From contig NZ_JAKLLN010000008.1 in NCBI RefSeq assembly GCF_023150065.1, positions 62,001-126,000 on the forward strand: 64,000 nucleotides of DNA, written 5' to 3'. The stretch is from Zoogloea sp. GTDB lineage: Bacteria > Pseudomonadota > Gammaproteobacteria > Burkholderiales > Rhodocyclaceae. Both the position numbers and the translations under genes were made by a program. Below, piece by piece: positions 35,024 through 43,999 of this stretch (its first letter is position 1; each line of letters begins with the position of its first letter). The notes beneath the pieces were generated by a model. That model was not told the DNA's origin, searched no databases, and saw nothing but the letters and a program-made list of their open reading frames with translations.

Positions 35024-36411
35024 AGTGTCTTCATGAAGACCTTTGAACGCCTGCTCACATCGTACATCTCCCGCTTCTGGCGCGGCAGATCCTCCGGCGG
35101 CGCCTCCCGGAAACCTCGCTCCCGGAACCAGTCGGCGGTGCGGGTGGTGAGCACGAACAGGCGCTCCACCCCCAGCGCCCGGGCCCGCCTTTCCATGCGC
35201 CTCAACAGCATCTCGCCCAGCCCGGCGCGGCGATGCTGGGGCACCACCGCCACACAGGCCATTTCCGCCGCCCGCTCGTCGATGAAGGGGTACAGGGCCG
35301 CGCAGCCCACCAGCACGCCGTCGTACTCGACCACGGTGAAGCGTTCGATCTCCTCCTCCAGGCGCTCCCGGCTGCGCCGCACCAGCGTGCCGTCGGCCTC
35401 CATCGGGGCGATCACGCTGCCCAGGGCGCCCACGTCCTCGATGGTCGCCTCACGCAGGCGGAACAGGGGGTCGCGGGTCAGCACGGTGCCCACGCCCTGG
35501 GGCGTGAAGAACTCCAGCAGCAGACCGCCGTCCTTGTCCCGGTCGATCAGGTGGGCACGCCCCACGCCCTGGCGCACCGCACGGATCGCACAGGGCAGGT
35601 AGAGGTCCAGATCTTCGGTCATCCCTTCACCAGCCTTCAGCTTGGCCTCGGCGTCGTCGGCGGTGATGGCCTCGATCAGGCCGCCTTTACTGTCGAGCAG
35701 CCCCGGCGCGTCGCACAGGTAGATGAGCTTCTCGGCCTTGAGGGCAATGGCCACGGCCTCGGCCACGGCTTCCATGCTCATGTTGAAGATCTCGCCGGCC
35801 GGCGACACCCCGAGGGGCGACATCAGCACCACATTCTGCTGATCCAGATCGGCGGCGATTTCTTCGGCAATCACCTTGCGCACGGTCCCGGTGAACCCGT
35901 AATCCACCCCATCCACCACCCCCACCGGCTTGGCGGTGATGAAATTGCCACCGGTCACCCGCATGAAGCTGCCGGCCATCGGCGTGTTGGGCAGGCCCTG
36001 GGAGAGCTGGGCTTCGACCTCGATGCGGGTCACCGCCATGGCCGCCTTGACGCACTCCAGCGCCGCGGCGTCCGTCACCCGCAGCCCCTTGTGATAGCGC
36101 GGCGTCAGCCCACGACGGGCCAGCTCGGCTTCGATCTGCGGACGCGCACCATGCACCAGCACCAGACGCACCCCCAGGGCGGCGAGCAGGTTGCAGTCGT
36201 AGGCCAGGGTCTGGGCCAGTTCACCGGCGGCCACCTCGCCACCGAACCCGAGCACGAAGGTCTTGCCGCGAAAGGCATGGATGTATGGAGCGGCCGCCCG
36301 CACCCAGGCGACAAAGCGCTGGGAGAGGTGGTCGGCCTGCCCGGGGGCTGGCGCAGTGGCAGAGGTCGTCACGCTGGTTTCCGGAATGGCCGAATCGGCA
36401 GAGGTCTGCAT
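35020..36411 (-). CDS. argA: N-acetylglutamate synthase
   Basis: 463 residues. The amino-acid kinase domain (about 30-300: VLGFGGE, VLVHGARPQIEAEL, VVLMSPLGVSPAGEIFN) is followed by a GNAT acetyltransferase domain (about 310-445: CVAVVPQHRRAGLGEMLLRR). This is the classical bifunctional-looking ArgA that acetylates glutamate with acetyl-CoA at the start of arginine synthesis and is feedback-inhibited by arginine through the kinase domain. The start ATG is at 36411, 18 bp after pap. Confidence 0.94.
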   Translation of the reverse strand: MQTSADSAIPETSVTTSATAPAPGQADHLSQRFVAWVRAAAPYIHAFRGKTFVLGFGGEVAAGELAQTLAYDCNLLAALGVRLVLVHGARPQIEAELARRGLTPRYHKGLRVTDAAALECVKAAMAVTRIEVEAQLSQGLPNTPMAGSFMRVTGGNFITAKPVGVVDGVDYGFTGTVRKVIAEEIAADLDQQNVVLMSPLGVSPAGEIFNMSMEAVAEAVAIALKAEKLIYLCDAPGLLDSKGGLIEAITADDAEAKLKAGEGMTEDLDLYLPCAIRAVRQGVGRAHLIDRDKDGGLLLEFFTPQGVGTVLTRDPLFRLREATIEDVGALGSVIAPMEADGTLVRRSRERLEEEIERFTVVEYDGVLVGCAALYPFIDERAAEMACVAVVPQHRRAGLGEMLLRRMERRARALGVERLFVLTTRTADWFRERGFREAPPEDLPRQKREMYDVSRRSKVFMKTL

Positions 36412-36429
36412 TTTAGGGTCAGTCGTCCT

Positions 36430-37917
36430 TCATTTTCCGATGGCGGTTTCAAGCTTTTCGACAAGCGTGGCCAGAATCTTGACCCGCGCGAAGTATTTGT
36501 TGTCGGCCTCGACCAGGGTCCAGCCGGCATTCTCGGTGCTCGTGCGGTCGATCATGTCGCACACGGCGGGCTCGTAGGCCGGCCACTTTTCCCGGTTGCG
36601 CCAGTCTTCGGCGGTGATCTTGTAGCGCTTGAAGGCCTCTGCCTCCCGGGCCTTGAAGCGCTGGAGCTGCTCGTCGCCGCTCACCGACAGCCAGAACTTG
36701 ACCACGATGGCGCCCGCCGACACCAGCTGATCCTCGAAATCGTTGATTTCCGCGTAGGCCCGCATCCAGTCGGCCTCCGAGCAGAAGCCCTCGACCCGCT
36801 CCACCAGCACCCGCCCGTACCAGGAGCGATCGAAGATGGCCACCTTGCCCTCCCGCGGCAGGCGCCGCCAGAAGCGCCACAGGTAGGGCTGGGCGCGCTC
36901 CTCGTCACTCGGCGCGGCGATCGGGATCACCGAGTACTGGCGCGTATCCAGGGCCTGGGTGACGCGCTGGATGGCGCCACCCTTGCCAGCCGCGTCCATG
37001 CCCTCGAACACCAGCACCAGGCTGCGCCGGGCAAAGGCATCACTGCGCACCGCCAGCGCGAGGCGCCCCTGCAGCTTCTCGAGCTGCTGCTCGTAGGTCT
37101 TCTTGTCCATGGGCTGATCCAGCACCAGGGCATTGAGGAGATTGCGCTGATCGACCGGAGCGGGCAGCAGGGGCGCGGTAAGGCGTGGCCGGTACCCCTT
37201 GCCGATGGCATCCAGCTTGCGTTGCATGCCATCCAGCAGGGTCCGCCCCACGTGCACCGCCCGGTAGTCGGGGTCTGAGCCATCCACGATCACCCACGGG
37301 GCAATGCCGGTGCTGGTCCGGCGCAGCACGTGCTCGGCCACCTCACGGTAGTGGTCGTATTCCTCGTAGAACTGCCAGTCCGCCTCGCGCACCCGCCAGC
37401 GGGTGTCGGGATTCGCCTCGAGGGCCTTCAGACGCTTCTTCTGCCCGCTCCGGGAGAGGTGGAACCAGAACTTCACGAGCAGCACCCCCTCGGCGGCAAG
37501 CATGGCCTCGAAACGGTTGAACTCGGACAGACGCTGGTCCAGGCGTGCCTTCTTGATTCTCTTGAAGGTCCGGTCACCGATAGGCTCCGAATACCAGTTG
37601 CCGAACAGGATGCCGATCTTTCCCTTGGGCGGCAGGGCACGCCAGAAGCGCCACAGGAAGGGGCGCTCACGCTCCTCCTCGGTGGGCCGGTCGAAGGCAT
37701 GCACCTCGATGTGCCGCGGATCCATCCACTCGTTGAGGAGATTCACCGTCTCGCCACGCCCGGCGCCGTCGATGCCGTTGATCAGGATCACCGTGGCGAA
37801 GCCCTTTTTTTCGAGCAGCTCGAACTGGGCGTTGAGCAGCGCCGTGCGCAGTTGCGGTTCGATTTCGTCGTACTCGGCCTTCGACAGCCGGTGACCCAGC
37901 TCCGCGGACTCAAACAT
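36430..37917 (-). CDS. pap: Polyphosphate:AMP phosphotransferase (class II PPK2)
   Basis: 495 residues with two tandem PPK2 domains. The first has loop GIDGAGRGET (about 48-57), the second EGMDAAGKGGAI (about 304-316) and a later Walker-B/lid region (AIFDRSWYGRVLVERVEGF). The N-terminal domain is the more divergent. The enzyme transfers phosphate from polyphosphate to AMP, giving ADP. Such an enzyme suggests the cell stores polyphosphate. Its start overlaps rsmE by 8 bp. Confidence 0.94.
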   Translation of the reverse strand: MFESAELGHRLSKAEYDEIEPQLRTALLNAQFELLEKKGFATVILINGIDGAGRGETVNLLNEWMDPRHIEVHAFDRPTEEERERPFLWRFWRALPPKGKIGILFGNWYSEPIGDRTFKRIKKARLDQRLSEFNRFEAMLAAEGVLLVKFWFHLSRSGQKKRLKALEANPDTRWRVREADWQFYEEYDHYREVAEHVLRRTSTGIAPWVIVDGSDPDYRAVHVGRTLLDGMQRKLDAIGKGYRPRLTAPLLPAPVDQRNLLNALVLDQPMDKKTYEQQLEKLQGRLALAVRSDAFARRSLVLVFEGMDAAGKGGAIQRVTQALDTRQYSVIPIAAPSDEERAQPYLWRFWRRLPREGKVAIFDRSWYGRVLVERVEGFCSEADWMRAYAEINDFEDQLVSAGAIVVKFWLSVSGDEQLQRFKAREAEAFKRYKITAEDWRNREKWPAYEPAVCDMIDRTSTENAGWTLVEADNKYFARVKILATLVEKLETAIGK

Positions 37918-38653
37918 GCGCCTCTCCCGAAAAATCGCCCCATAGGGTTTGCAGCGCGGCCAGGGCCGCCAGACCGGCGGTTTCGGTACGCAGCACCCGC
38001 GGCCCGAGGGCCAGGGGCGCGCAACCAGCCCGCTCGGCCAGGGCCAGTTCAGGCGCCGACCACCCCCCCTCCGGCCCGATCAGCACGGCCAGCGGCCCAT
38101 GCGGAGCAGCCTTGCGGGCCAGCGCCCCGGCCGCACCGGGGGCCAGGATCAGGCGCGCGCCGTCGGCCGGCTGCGCCAGGTAGCGGGCCAGGCTGAGGAT
38201 CTCTCCCACCACCGGCACCCGGTTGCGCCCGGACTGCTCGCAGGCCGCCACCGCGATCTGCTGCCAGTGGGCCACCCGCTTTTCAGCCCGGTCACCGGAC
38301 AGCTTCAGCACCGAACGCTCCGCCGCCACCGGCTGGATGGCCACCGCGCCCAGCTCCACCGCCTTCTGCACGACCCAGTCCATCTTGTCACCGCTGGCCA
38401 GGGCCTGCACCAGGGTGATCGCCAGGGGCGACTCCTGCTCGATCGGCAGACGCGGCCCGAGCCGTGCCAGGGGCTGCTTGCCCAGGGCGGTCAGGGTGGC
38501 AGCGAACTCACCGCCACGCCCATCGAAGAGGACCACCGGATCACCCACGGCAAGGCGCAGAACACGCTCGGCGTGGTGCGCCACCGGCACCGGCAGGGCA
38601 ATTTCACAATCGGGAGCAAGCCCCTCGGGGCAGAAGAAGCGCGGATTCATCAT
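37910..38653 (-). CDS. rsmE: 16S rRNA m3U1498 methyltransferase
   Basis: 247 residues. The PUA-like N-terminal domain (PRFFCPEGLA) and the SPOUT knot (LIGPEGGWSAPELALAERAG, ALGPRVLRTETAGLAAL) are canonical. It methylates N3 of uridine 1498 in 16S rRNA with SAM. Two ATG codons are adjacent at 38653 and 38650. It leads the rsmE-pap-argA-GGDEF minus-strand unit. Confidence 0.94.
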   Translation of the reverse strand: MMNPRFFCPEGLAPDCEIALPVPVAHHAERVLRLAVGDPVVLFDGRGGEFAATLTALGKQPLARLGPRLPIEQESPLAITLVQALASGDKMDWVVQKAVELGAVAIQPVAAERSVLKLSGDRAEKRVAHWQQIAVAACEQSGRNRVPVVGEILSLARYLAQPADGARLILAPGAAGALARKAAPHGPLAVLIGPEGGWSAPELALAERAGCAPLALGPRVLRTETAGLAALAALQTLWGDFSGEAHV

Positions 38654-38769
38654 GCTATTATCGCCAAAACCACGTTACTCAACGGGACTGAAACGCAGCC
38701 CGCGCCAGCCATGCTGGCGTGCCCGACGCTTCAGCCCAGCCGGGCCCGGCCGTTAAGGTCGTGGTCTTC

Positions 38770-39600
38770 ATGTCCTTGGCTTCCCAGCACCCGATGACCA
38801 GCGCCCAGCGCCTCGAATACGCCCGCACCCTGGCAGAAACGGTTCGCCGGATGGCCCGTGAGACCATCCTGCCCCGCTATCTGCGCGCCGTACGCGAACA
38901 GAAGGCCGACGGCAGCGTGCTCACCGAGGCCGACCTGGCCTCCCAGGCCGCCCTCGTGGAATGCCTGCCCGAGCTCATCATGGCACCGGTACTGGGCGAG
39001 GAAATGACCGCCGAGGAGCAGGGACGCGTCTGGCACGAAGGGGCCAACGGCCTGTGGGTCATCGACCCCATCGACGGCACCACCAACTTCGCCAACGGCA
39101 TTCCCTTCTTCGGGGTGGCGGTGGCCTACCTGGTCAATCACAAGACGCAGATCGGGGTGGTCTATAACCCGGTCACCGACGAAGCCTTCTACGCCGGCCG
39201 GGGGGCCGGCGCCTGGCTCAACGACATTCCGCTGCCCATGCGCCAGCCCGCCAGCCGCCTCAAGGAGGCCGTCGCCGGTGTGGACTTCAAGCGCATCAGC
39301 CACCACCTCGGCGACGAGCTGGCGGTCCGCCCGCCCTATTACTCCCAGCGCAATTTCGGCTCCAGCGCCCTCGAATGGTGCTACGTGGCCGCCGGACGTC
39401 TCGACGTTTACCTCCATGGCGGCCAGATGCTGTGGGACTACGCCGCCGGCCGCCTGATCCTCGAAGAAGCCGGTGGCAGCTACAGCACCCTCGGCGGCAC
39501 ACCGCTCACGGCCGGGCCTGCCATCAAGCGCTCGGTCATCGCCGCAGCCAGCCCGGCCCTGTTCGAGCAGTGGCGCACCTGGCTGCACGCCCACTCCTGA
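38770..39600 (+). CDS. Inositol monophosphatase family protein
   Basis: 276 residues from the ATG at 38770; an ATG at 38794 is possible. The Mg2+-binding motifs are present: GEEM, DPIDGTTN (Asp99, Asp102) and WDYAAG (Asp223). The family includes SuhB, CysQ and histidinol-phosphatase HisN; sequence alone does not settle the substrate. It is divergent from rsmE and faces prkB on the same strand 135 bp downstream. Confidence 0.88.
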   Translation: MSLASQHPMTSAQRLEYARTLAETVRRMARETILPRYLRAVREQKADGSVLTEADLASQAALVECLPELIMAPVLGEEMTAEEQGRVWHEGANGLWVIDPIDGTTNFANGIPFFGVAVAYLVNHKTQIGVVYNPVTDEAFYAGRGAGAWLNDIPLPMRQPASRLKEAVAGVDFKRISHHLGDELAVRPPYYSQRNFGSSALEWCYVAAGRLDVYLHGGQMLWDYAAGRLILEEAGGSYSTLGGTPLTAGPAIKRSVIAAASPALFEQWRTWLHAHS

Positions 39601-39735
39601 GGGTTTGATCGACGCCGGCGGTCCGTTTTTTGCTGGTTCAGCCCGCCCGGGGCGCAAAATCCTGCGATCGAGTGCTTTTGGAACAGGCCATGCCCCGTGC
39701 CCTGCTCCAAAACTACTCACTTTCGGGAAGCAGTC

Positions 39736-40611
39736 ATGTCCATGAAGCACCCCATCATCGTGGTCACCGGCTCCTCAGGCGCCGGCACCACCACGGTGAA
39801 ACACACATTCGAAGGCATTTTCTGGCGCGAGAAGGTCAACGCGGCAATCATCGAGGGAGACAGCTTTCACCGCTATACCCGCGAAGAGATCCGCCGTCTG
39901 ATCATCGAAGCCGAGAGCAAGGGGCAGCGGGGCATCAGCCATTTCGGCCCCGAGGCCAACCTGCTCGAAGAACTCGAACAGCTTTTCCGTACCTACGGCG
40001 AATCCGGCGGCGGCAAGCGTCGCTACTATCTGCACCACGCCGAGGAAGCGGCCCGGCGCGGACTGCGTCAGGGTGATTTCACCCCCTGGGAGGACCTCCC
40101 CCAGGACACGGACTGCCTGTTCTACGAAGGCCTGCACGGCGCGGTGATCACCGACAAGGTCAACACCTGTCGTCACGCCGACCTGCTGATCGGCGTGGTT
40201 CCCATCACCAACCTGGAATGGATCCAGAAGATCCACCGGGACACCAAGACCCGGGGCTATTCCCTGGAGGCAGTGCAGGAGACCATACTGCGGCGCATGC
40301 ACGACTACGTGCATTACATCGTGCCCCAGTTCTCCCACACCCACATCAACTTCCAGCGGGTGCCCATGGTGGACACCTCCAACCCCTTCATCGCCCGGGA
40401 CATCCCGACCGCCGACGAATCAATGGTGATCATCCGCTTCCGCGACCCCCGCGGGGTGGACTTCCCCTACCTGCTGCGCATGATCCACGACAGCTTCATG
40501 AGCCGCGCCAACACCATAGTCGTGCCGGGTGGCAAGCTTGATCTCGCCATGCAGTTGATCCTCACCCCGCTGATCTGGAAGCTCATGGAACGCCGCCGGC
40601 AGTGGGTGTGA
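39736..40611 (+). CDS. prkB: Phosphoribulokinase (PrkB type)
   Basis: 291 residues, the length of proteobacterial PRK. The P-loop is GSSGAGTTT (12-20), followed by IIEGDSFHRYTR and FYEGLHGAV. It phosphorylates ribulose-5-phosphate (or a related sugar phosphate in organisms without RuBisCO) with ATP. No RuBisCO or other cbb gene is in the window, although tkt, gap and pgk lie 3.4 kb downstream. It ends 22 bp from the convergent MORN gene. Confidence 0.9.
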   Translation: MSMKHPIIVVTGSSGAGTTTVKHTFEGIFWREKVNAAIIEGDSFHRYTREEIRRLIIEAESKGQRGISHFGPEANLLEELEQLFRTYGESGGGKRRYYLHHAEEAARRGLRQGDFTPWEDLPQDTDCLFYEGLHGAVITDKVNTCRHADLLIGVVPITNLEWIQKIHRDTKTRGYSLEAVQETILRRMHDYVHYIVPQFSHTHINFQRVPMVDTSNPFIARDIPTADESMVIIRFRDPRGVDFPYLLRMIHDSFMSRANTIVVPGGKLDLAMQLILTPLIWKLMERRRQWV

Positions 40612-40633
40612 GCGACTGAAAACCCGGCCCCGC

Positions 40634-42433
40634 TCAGCGCGGGGCGGCCGCAGCGATGTCCTTGCCCACCTCGGTCTTCAGATCATCCCGGAACTCGCCC
40701 TCCCAGCCTTCGCCGCTGGCCCAGTAGAGGCGCCCGAGCCCGTGCTTCTTGCCGAGCACCCAGGCACCTTCATAACGGTTGCCGTTCTTCCAGGCGTAGG
40801 TGCCCTGGCCATGGAAGAGCCCCCGTGAGAATTCACCGGTGTAACGATCGCCGGAAGCAAACACCAGGGTGCCGCGCCCGCCGGGCTCACCATCCTGGAC
40901 AGCCCCCTCGTAGCGGTTGCCACCCGGAAACTGGATCACCCCGTAGCCCACGGCCCGATCATCCACCCAGTCACCCTCGTACCACTGGCCACCCACCCAG
41001 TTGAAACGCCCCTTGCCCTGGCGTCGGCCCTTGACCAGCGTGCCGGTGAAGCGCTCACCGTTGGCCCATTCGACCGATCCGGTACCGCTGACCTCGCCCG
41101 TATCGGAGACGATGGAAAAAGCCCCCCGGTAGGTGGTGTCACCGGCGACCACCACCCCATCGGTGGCCGGCGCCGGCCGGTGTTCGACGACCGGCACATC
41201 CGCTGGCCGGGGCTGCGCCACCGCCGGTTTGGAGGGTGCCGGAGCATTCACCGTCGATGCTGCAGTCCGCGTGCCCGCCACCAGAGCGTTCCCCGGCGTT
41301 GCTGCTGTCGTCGCAGCTCCGGCAGCGGCGGTCACCACCGGCGCCGGGCCTGGCGCTGCAGGCTGTCCACTCGCTCCGGCGGGGCCCGGCGGGGCCACCT
41401 TCTTGCTACCGTACATTGCGATGGCCTGGGCGGGCAGCGGCGCACCACGCTCCCGGGCGAGGGCATCCGCATTCGTGCGGGCAAGGGTCTGGGGGGCGCC
41501 CCGACAGGCGGTGGCGGCATCCCGCCACCCCACCTCGGCGCGGATGGACAGCTGATCCCGCTCGCTGGCCGACAGGCCGGCACCGTTCGTTTTGAGGCGC
41601 TGGGCCTGATCGGTGGCGGCATCCCACAGGGGACCGCAATGTTCGGCGTTGTGAGCATCCACGTGGGTCTGCTCGGCCTTGCGCTGGGCCTGCTGCTGGC
41701 GGGTGCCGGAGCATTTGTCCGCCGCCCCCTCCCAGGCCATGGCGGCCTTGTCGTAGAGCATCGCCGCGTCGTCCCAGCGTTTGTCCTTCCAGGCACCGCG
41801 GGCGTAATCCACCAGCGCGCCGGCGCTCTTCCAGGCCGCATCGCAGGCGGGCCCGGCGCTCAGCAGTTCGGCATTCGCAGCCCGCAACCGCACCGTGGCG
41901 GCGAGGCTCTTCTCGGCCTTCTCCCGATGGGGCGACTGGCACAGCCCCACCGCCTCGCGCCACACTCCCTCGGCCTCACCGAGGAGGCGCTCGACCTCGG
42001 CCGGGTCTCCCTTGTCGTTGCGCGCCGCGGTAGCCCGCAGATCCAGATCGAGTGCCTTGTCGAGCCGCGGCAAGCACTCGGACTGATGGGACATGGCGCC
42101 CTCTGCCAGCTTGAGCTCCGCCGTCGCCCGGTCGCCCTGACGATTGGCCTGGATGGCCACCGAGGGGCAGGCCGCCGCCACCTTGAGGAAGGCACTCCCC
42201 GCCTCGCGCAGCACCGGCACCGCCTCTTTCCAGCGCCGCGCAGCCGAGGCGTGCGCCCCGCGCTCGAGGAGCACCTCGGCCTCTTGCAGGAGCACCGGAC
42301 AATCCACCACCACAGGCGCCGCCGCAGACTCGGTCGGCATGGCTGCAGCAGCATCCGGCTGCTGGGCCCCGACGGCGCTGGCGATGGCGGAAACACACAG
42401 GACAGCAAGGGAGAAGGCACTCGTTTTCATCAT
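40634..42433 (-). CDS. Exported MORN-repeat protein
   Basis: 599 residues from the ATG at 42433 (alternative ATG 42430). A signal peptide covers about 1-23 (AVLCVSAIASAVGA). The middle is Ala/Lys-rich and helical (about 50-330), then an Ala/Pro linker (about 335-430). The C-terminal ~165 residues hold five to six MORN repeats (YEGDWVDDRAVGYG, YEGAVQDGEPGGRG, YTGEFSRGLFHGQG, YEGAWVLGKKHGLG). MORN repeats often mediate lipid or protein contacts. The role is unknown. Its start overlaps the stop of the lipoprotein gene by one base, so the two are probably one operon. Confidence 0.85.
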   Translation of the reverse strand: MMKTSAFSLAVLCVSAIASAVGAQQPDAAAAMPTESAAAPVVVDCPVLLQEAEVLLERGAHASAARRWKEAVPVLREAGSAFLKVAAACPSVAIQANRQGDRATAELKLAEGAMSHQSECLPRLDKALDLDLRATAARNDKGDPAEVERLLGEAEGVWREAVGLCQSPHREKAEKSLAATVRLRAANAELLSAGPACDAAWKSAGALVDYARGAWKDKRWDDAAMLYDKAAMAWEGAADKCSGTRQQQAQRKAEQTHVDAHNAEHCGPLWDAATDQAQRLKTNGAGLSASERDQLSIRAEVGWRDAATACRGAPQTLARTNADALARERGAPLPAQAIAMYGSKKVAPPGPAGASGQPAAPGPAPVVTAAAGAATTAATPGNALVAGTRTAASTVNAPAPSKPAVAQPRPADVPVVEHRPAPATDGVVVAGDTTYRGAFSIVSDTGEVSGTGSVEWANGERFTGTLVKGRRQGKGRFNWVGGQWYEGDWVDDRAVGYGVIQFPGGNRYEGAVQDGEPGGRGTLVFASGDRYTGEFSRGLFHGQGTYAWKNGNRYEGAWVLGKKHGLGRLYWASGEGWEGEFRDDLKTEVGKDIAAAAPR

Positions 42434-43824
42434 CACTCGGCCCCCGACTCCAGGGGCATCCTCAGCATTGCATCGATCAAGCCGCCACCGCCCTGCCCGG
42501 ACGCCAGCATCGTGTCATCACTCTCGGCCTTCATGGCGTGCTGACCAGCATCCTCCGAAGCACTCGGCAGATCGGTCAGTCGGAGGGCGAACACCTCCAG
42601 GGACGCCCCCTTCAGCACGGCCGCCAGCATCTCCTCCCGCTGGGTCTGACGCGCCAGCGCCGCAAAGCCCTGCAGGCGCTCCTCATCGAACACGAAGGCA
42701 TTATTGACCAGCCCCCGGTCCAGCAACTTCTGGTGCAGCGTGGCCCCGGCCAGGGGGTCGCCCCCCACCGCCACGATGCGGTCGTAGGCCCAGCGGTCCG
42801 CGTAATCGAAGACCGTGGTCGCCACCCACGACAGGCTCGACACCGACAGGCCGACGCGCATCATGAAGGACTCCCGCAGCACGTTGCCGGCCTGCATCGC
42901 CACCACCTTGCCCACCTCTTCCCCCACCCGCTGGGCGTACTCCCGGCTCGCCTGTTCGGCGATACTGCGCGCCGCGTCCTGGAGCGCCTGCTTGGCCGCG
43001 GCTTCACTTGCCGACTTGGCCGCCGCCGTGGCGGCCGCCTGGGCCGCCTGGTTGGCCGCCACCTTGGCCGCCTGGGCTGCGGCGTTGACGCCCACCGCCA
43101 GGGAAGCGATATCGAACAGGGTGGAGACGATCTCCTTGCTGTAGTGATAGGTCTTCATGCGGGCGCCGCCCTCTTCGGACAGACCCTGGGTCCACAGCAC
43201 CATCCACAGGGCTTCATCCGGGGTGATCTGGGGCACGAAGAGATCCAGCGGATGGATGCTCATCAGCCAGTGGAAGTCCTGGTAGGCCGGCGTCAGGGGT
43301 GGCGCCAGGCGGGTGTAGCCGCGGCACACCTCGAAGGGCCTGACCATCACCGTGCGCCCGGCCGCGGTCTTCACCGGGAAGGGATCACCGTCATCGCGCA
43401 GCTCGGCGAGCTCCAGGAGCATCTTGTTGGTGTCGTCCTTGCGGTAACCCTTCAGCTCCACGAGCTTGTCGCCCAGTTGCAGACCGCTGTCCGGGGTGGC
43501 GGCGATCACGGTGAGGCGCTCATCCACCTGCAGCGCCCGCACCCAGGCCACCCGATCGTCGACGGGCCACTCGTAGCTCGTGGCCACGCTGAAGGGCAGC
43601 TCCCACTGGCGGCTGCATCCCGGATCCTTCAGGGCCGCGGAGCGGACGATGGCCGGACGCAGGGCACGCTCGCCGTGGCCCATCAGGCGCAGGTTGGCGA
43701 GCAGCGTCTCGTTCACCTTGCGGCCATCGTCGACGGTGTATTTCATCGTGCTGCATCCGCTGATGAACAAGGTCGCCAGCAGGGCAAGCAGGACAGCCAG
43801 TCGGGAAGGGACGAGGGTCGGCAC
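42433..43824 (-). CDS. Putative lipoprotein with PDZ-like segment, unknown function
   Basis: 463 residues using a GTG start at 43824, which gives a clean lipoprotein signal (VLLALLATLFISGC, Cys about 25). The frame is open upstream to 43926, but that extension is not signal-like. Residues about 95-150 look like a PDZ-like core (SGLQLGDKLVELKG). A long Ala-rich helical segment lies near 240-330 (AAAQAAKVAANQAAQAAATAA). I do not recognise a full-length family. It is followed directly by the MORN protein, and divergent from tkt. Confidence 0.65.
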   Translation of the reverse strand: MPTLVPSRLAVLLALLATLFISGCSTMKYTVDDGRKVNETLLANLRLMGHGERALRPAIVRSAALKDPGCSRQWELPFSVATSYEWPVDDRVAWVRALQVDERLTVIAATPDSGLQLGDKLVELKGYRKDDTNKMLLELAELRDDGDPFPVKTAAGRTVMVRPFEVCRGYTRLAPPLTPAYQDFHWLMSIHPLDLFVPQITPDEALWMVLWTQGLSEEGGARMKTYHYSKEIVSTLFDIASLAVGVNAAAQAAKVAANQAAQAAATAAAKSASEAAAKQALQDAARSIAEQASREYAQRVGEEVGKVVAMQAGNVLRESFMMRVGLSVSSLSWVATTVFDYADRWAYDRIVAVGGDPLAGATLHQKLLDRGLVNNAFVFDEERLQGFAALARQTQREEMLAAVLKGASLEVFALRLTDLPSASEDAGQHAMKAESDDTMLASGQGGGGLIDAMLRMPLESGAE

Positions 43825-43999
43825 AGCGTGCTGTAAGAAAATGTAATCACCGGGACGAGCCGCGATTATGCCGGAGTTTTGGCGCCCTGACCGCAAGCGC
43901 CCGCGCGCCCACAAATCCCCCGTCAAGGCTACCCAAGTGCCAGTAAATCAAAGATAATTGCGGTCTTTGCGCGCCGTTCCCCCGGCCCAAGGTTCTTCG

